In this document: positions 61,075 through 64,000 of the stretch, piece by piece | Numbering within the stretch: position 1 is the first letter of the stretch | Layout of the letters: each line of letters starts with the position of its first letter | Origin: Hoyosella altamirensis | GTDB lineage: Bacteria > Actinomycetota > Actinomycetes > Mycobacteriales > Mycobacteriaceae | Reading direction: 5' to 3' | DNA: 64,000 nt | Assembly (NCBI RefSeq): GCF_014191505.1 | Contig: NZ_JACHWS010000002.1 | Span: 124,001 to 188,000, forward strand | Position numbers and translations under genes: made by a program | The notes under the pieces: generated by a model | The model's input: the letters and a program-made list of their open reading frames with translations, nothing else | Databases searched by the model: none | Told to the model about the DNA's origin: nothing

Positions 61075-61908
61075 TCAACTCAACCCCTCGAGCCAGTCCT
61101 TTATCCGGGCGACTGTCGTGGCGGGTTCCCGAATCCAGCCGACGTGACCTAGCGGCTGAGTGTTGCGCCACGACGTGACCCTCGCGGACTGCAGTTTGTT
61201 GACTAGGTTTTTGACAGACTGCCCAGGAGCCAGCTCATCGCGCGCAACGGAGACAGCCAGCACAGGTAGATCGATCTCAGCGATTCGTTCTTCGTAGTCG
61301 ATATCAGCGCCTGTGGGCGCCATCCGTCCCGTACGGGCGAACCTCGACCAATCGGTGATGAGTGTCTTGGATTGGGGCCCGAAACCCGCGAAGTTCACTT
61401 TGTCCCCCGGCCAGTAACCAGCGATGTTGGCGGTAAGCGACATCGCTTGCGCACCGATTAGTGGCCCGAACACGCGCGCTCCCGGGAAGCCTTTGAAATA
61501 TGGGGACCCTGCCGCCACGAGAATCAGCCCACCCAGATTGTGCCCAACCCGCGCGGCGAACATCACTGCCAGCTGACCACCAACGGAGTGGCCGAGCAGA
61601 AAAGGGGTGCTTGCGGGAAACTGCTCACGCGCGACTTCCAGCACAGCGGGGAAATCAACGGTAAGCATTTCCTGGTATCCGAAGGAACTTTCCCGGCTAG
61701 GACTGGGTTCGCTGGCCCCTTGGCCTCGCAATTCAGCAACTACGACGTTGATACCGTGTTCTGTAAGCGCTGTGGCAAACGGATCGTAGTAGCTGGCTGA
61801 TAGCCCGAATCCCGGCCACACCACGATCACCGGCGCACCTTCTGACGCTTCGAAGACGCGGACAGGCGTGACACTCGAGTCAGGCATCTGTACCGGGATG
61901 GTGATCAC
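61075..61908 (-). CDS. Alpha/beta hydrolase (serine aminopeptidase S33 type)
   Basis: The 277-residue protein has the alpha/beta hydrolase pattern: VIVVWPGFGLSASYYDPFAT in place of the usual HG oxyanion motif, VVVAELRGQGASEP, the nucleophile elbow FLLGHSVGGQLAVMFAARVG, the acid region LAVSVARDELAPG and His in QPLGHVGWIREP. It resembles the YheT/S33-type hydrolases of mycolata that are said to be lysophospholipase-like; the substrate is unknown. The gene lies between the AT-rich region and the 5S rRNA gene, on the same strand as the ribosomal operon but after its terminator. Confidence 0.86.
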   Translation of the reverse strand: MITIPVQMPDSSVTPVRVFEASEGAPVIVVWPGFGLSASYYDPFATALTEHGINVVVAELRGQGASEPSPSRESSFGYQEMLTVDFPAVLEVAREQFPASTPFLLGHSVGGQLAVMFAARVGHNLGGLILVAAGSPYFKGFPGARVFGPLIGAQAMSLTANIAGYWPGDKVNFAGFGPQSKTLITDWSRFARTGRMAPTGADIDYEERIAEIDLPVLAVSVARDELAPGQSVKNLVNKLQSARVTSWRNTQPLGHVGWIREPATTVARIKDWLEGLS

Positions 61909-62030
61909 TGTGCACCCCTACCGATCATGCTTCCACAGTAGGCGATTGGATCTTGTGATGCTTCTAGTGCGCGTAACGCGGAGTAACCAGCAGCGGGCCA
62001 AGTAGCCGAAAATTGGTCCAGAAATGGGTC

Positions 62031-62058
62031 AGAGGGGGACCCTGGTGGGTCCCCCTCT
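62031..62058 (-). terminator. Terminator of the rRNA operon
   Basis: AGAGGGGGACCC and GGGTCCCCCTCT form a perfect 12-bp stem with a four-base loop, nine bases after the end of the 5S gene on the minus strand. This is the expected intrinsic terminator of the rRNA operon. Confidence 0.9.
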
Positions 62059-62067
62059 GTTTGTTGG

Positions 62068-62187
62068 TGTCCGGCGGTGTCCTACTCTCCCGCACTCTCG
62101 CGTGTGCAGTACCATCGGCGCTGGAGGGCTTAGCTTCCGGGTTCGGGATGGGTCCGGGCGTTTCCCGCTCCGCTATGGCCGCCGTGA
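62068..62187 (-). rRNA. rrf: 5S ribosomal RNA
   Basis: On the minus strand the RNA begins TCACGGCGGCCATAGCGGAG and ends GTAGGACACCGCCGGACA. It contains the conserved CCCGAACCCGGAAGCTAAGC segment. The 5' and 3' ends pair to form helix I (ACGGCGG/CCGCCG). At about 120 bases it has the usual length. It lies about 90 bp after the 23S gene, in the order 16S-23S-5S read leftward. A perfect terminator follows. Confidence 0.96.
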
Positions 62188-62275
62188 CAAGCTTTTTTTG
62201 TTGTGGCAAGGGGTGGTGTGTTGTTTCAGATGCTGGGTAGTGGTGTGCGCGTGTTTTTGTGTTGTGTTGGGTTGT

Positions 62276-64000
<1,725 letters not shown>

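Overview
The window is a high-GC chromosomal segment of an actinobacterium of the order Mycobacteriales (mycolic-acid group). The evidence is gene order: lpd, ramB, aceA, 3-hydroxybutyryl-CoA dehydrogenase, DUF445, XRE regulator, hbhA, DUF2516, deoC, DUF2993, DUF2505, murB, mshA, YbjN-like, gpm, senX3-regX3, ppx, proC, BldC-like HTH, bS22, epimerase, acyltransferase, SerB-like phosphatase, hemA-hemC-hemD-hemB. As I recall it, this is the order of the M. tuberculosis Rv0462-Rv0512 block. Several differences argue against Mycobacterium itself: the cyclopropane-synthase genes expected between DUF445 and fadB2 are replaced by a metE-like gene, the senX3-regX3 spacer is absent, and new cassettes are inserted. 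A Hoyosella-, Rhodococcus- or Dietzia-like organism would fit, but I cannot fix the genus.

Layout. 1-3.75 kb: a LacI-type regulator (cut by the window edge) divergent from a zinc-type ABC importer whose binding protein has a His-rich loop. 3.8-6.0 kb: 5-oxoprolinase pxpABC. 6.1-13.3 kb: the haem operon hemA-hemC-hemD-hemB running leftward into four small membrane-protein genes, with a glutaredoxin-like gene upstream. 13.4-20.5 kb: SerB-like phosphatase, acyltransferase, epimerase, the 33-residue ribosomal protein bS22, a BldC-like regulator, proC, a sugar-isomerase-like gene and Ppx/GppA. 20.5-28.9 kb: Cys-rich conserved protein, senX3-regX3, phosphoglycerate mutase, an acyl-CoA ligase, YbjN-like protein, mshA (mycothiol) and a hydrolase. 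29-34.6 kb: SDR, murB, DUF2505, methyltransferase-like protein, DUF2993, deoC and purU. 34.6-37.8 kb: a cassette of an AurF-type diiron oxygenase, a MerR regulator and a hydrolase. 37.9-41.1 kb: DUF2516, hbhA, XRE regulator, DUF445. 41.3-46 kb: metE-like gene, 3-hydroxybutyryl-CoA dehydrogenase, isocitrate lyase. 46.5-49 kb: ramB, a 48-residue acidic peptide gene and a secreted protein. 49.3-57.4 kb: urea transporter urtABCDE followed by allophanate hydrolase, an SDR and an AhpD/CMD-like protein. 57.5-61.9 kb: lpd, an amidase, a 40-residue Phe/Gly-rich peptide gene and a hydrolase. 62-64 kb: 5S and the 3' part of 23S rRNA, minus strand.

How the genes work together. hemA-C-D-B covers 5-aminolevulinate supply through uroporphyrinogen III. 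aceA, hydroxybutyryl-CoA dehydrogenase and RamB form an acetate/fatty-acid module; a consensus Crp/GlxR box and a RamB-like palindrome lie in the ramB-aceA intergenic region, and a second consensus Crp/GlxR box precedes the XRE-hbhA genes. The urt cluster with allophanate hydrolase points to urea scavenging under nitrogen control.

The most unusual observations are a full-length MetE homologue that has lost three of its four zinc ligands (Cys, Glu, Cys become Gly, Val, Gly), two tiny hydrophobic/acidic peptide genes with good ribosome binding sites that resemble small mycolata porins in size and character, and several strong palindromes beside regulator genes. No CRISPR array, prophage, insertion sequence or tRNA was seen. 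Start sites were adjusted by reading ribosome binding sites and family alignments from memory; no database search was possible.
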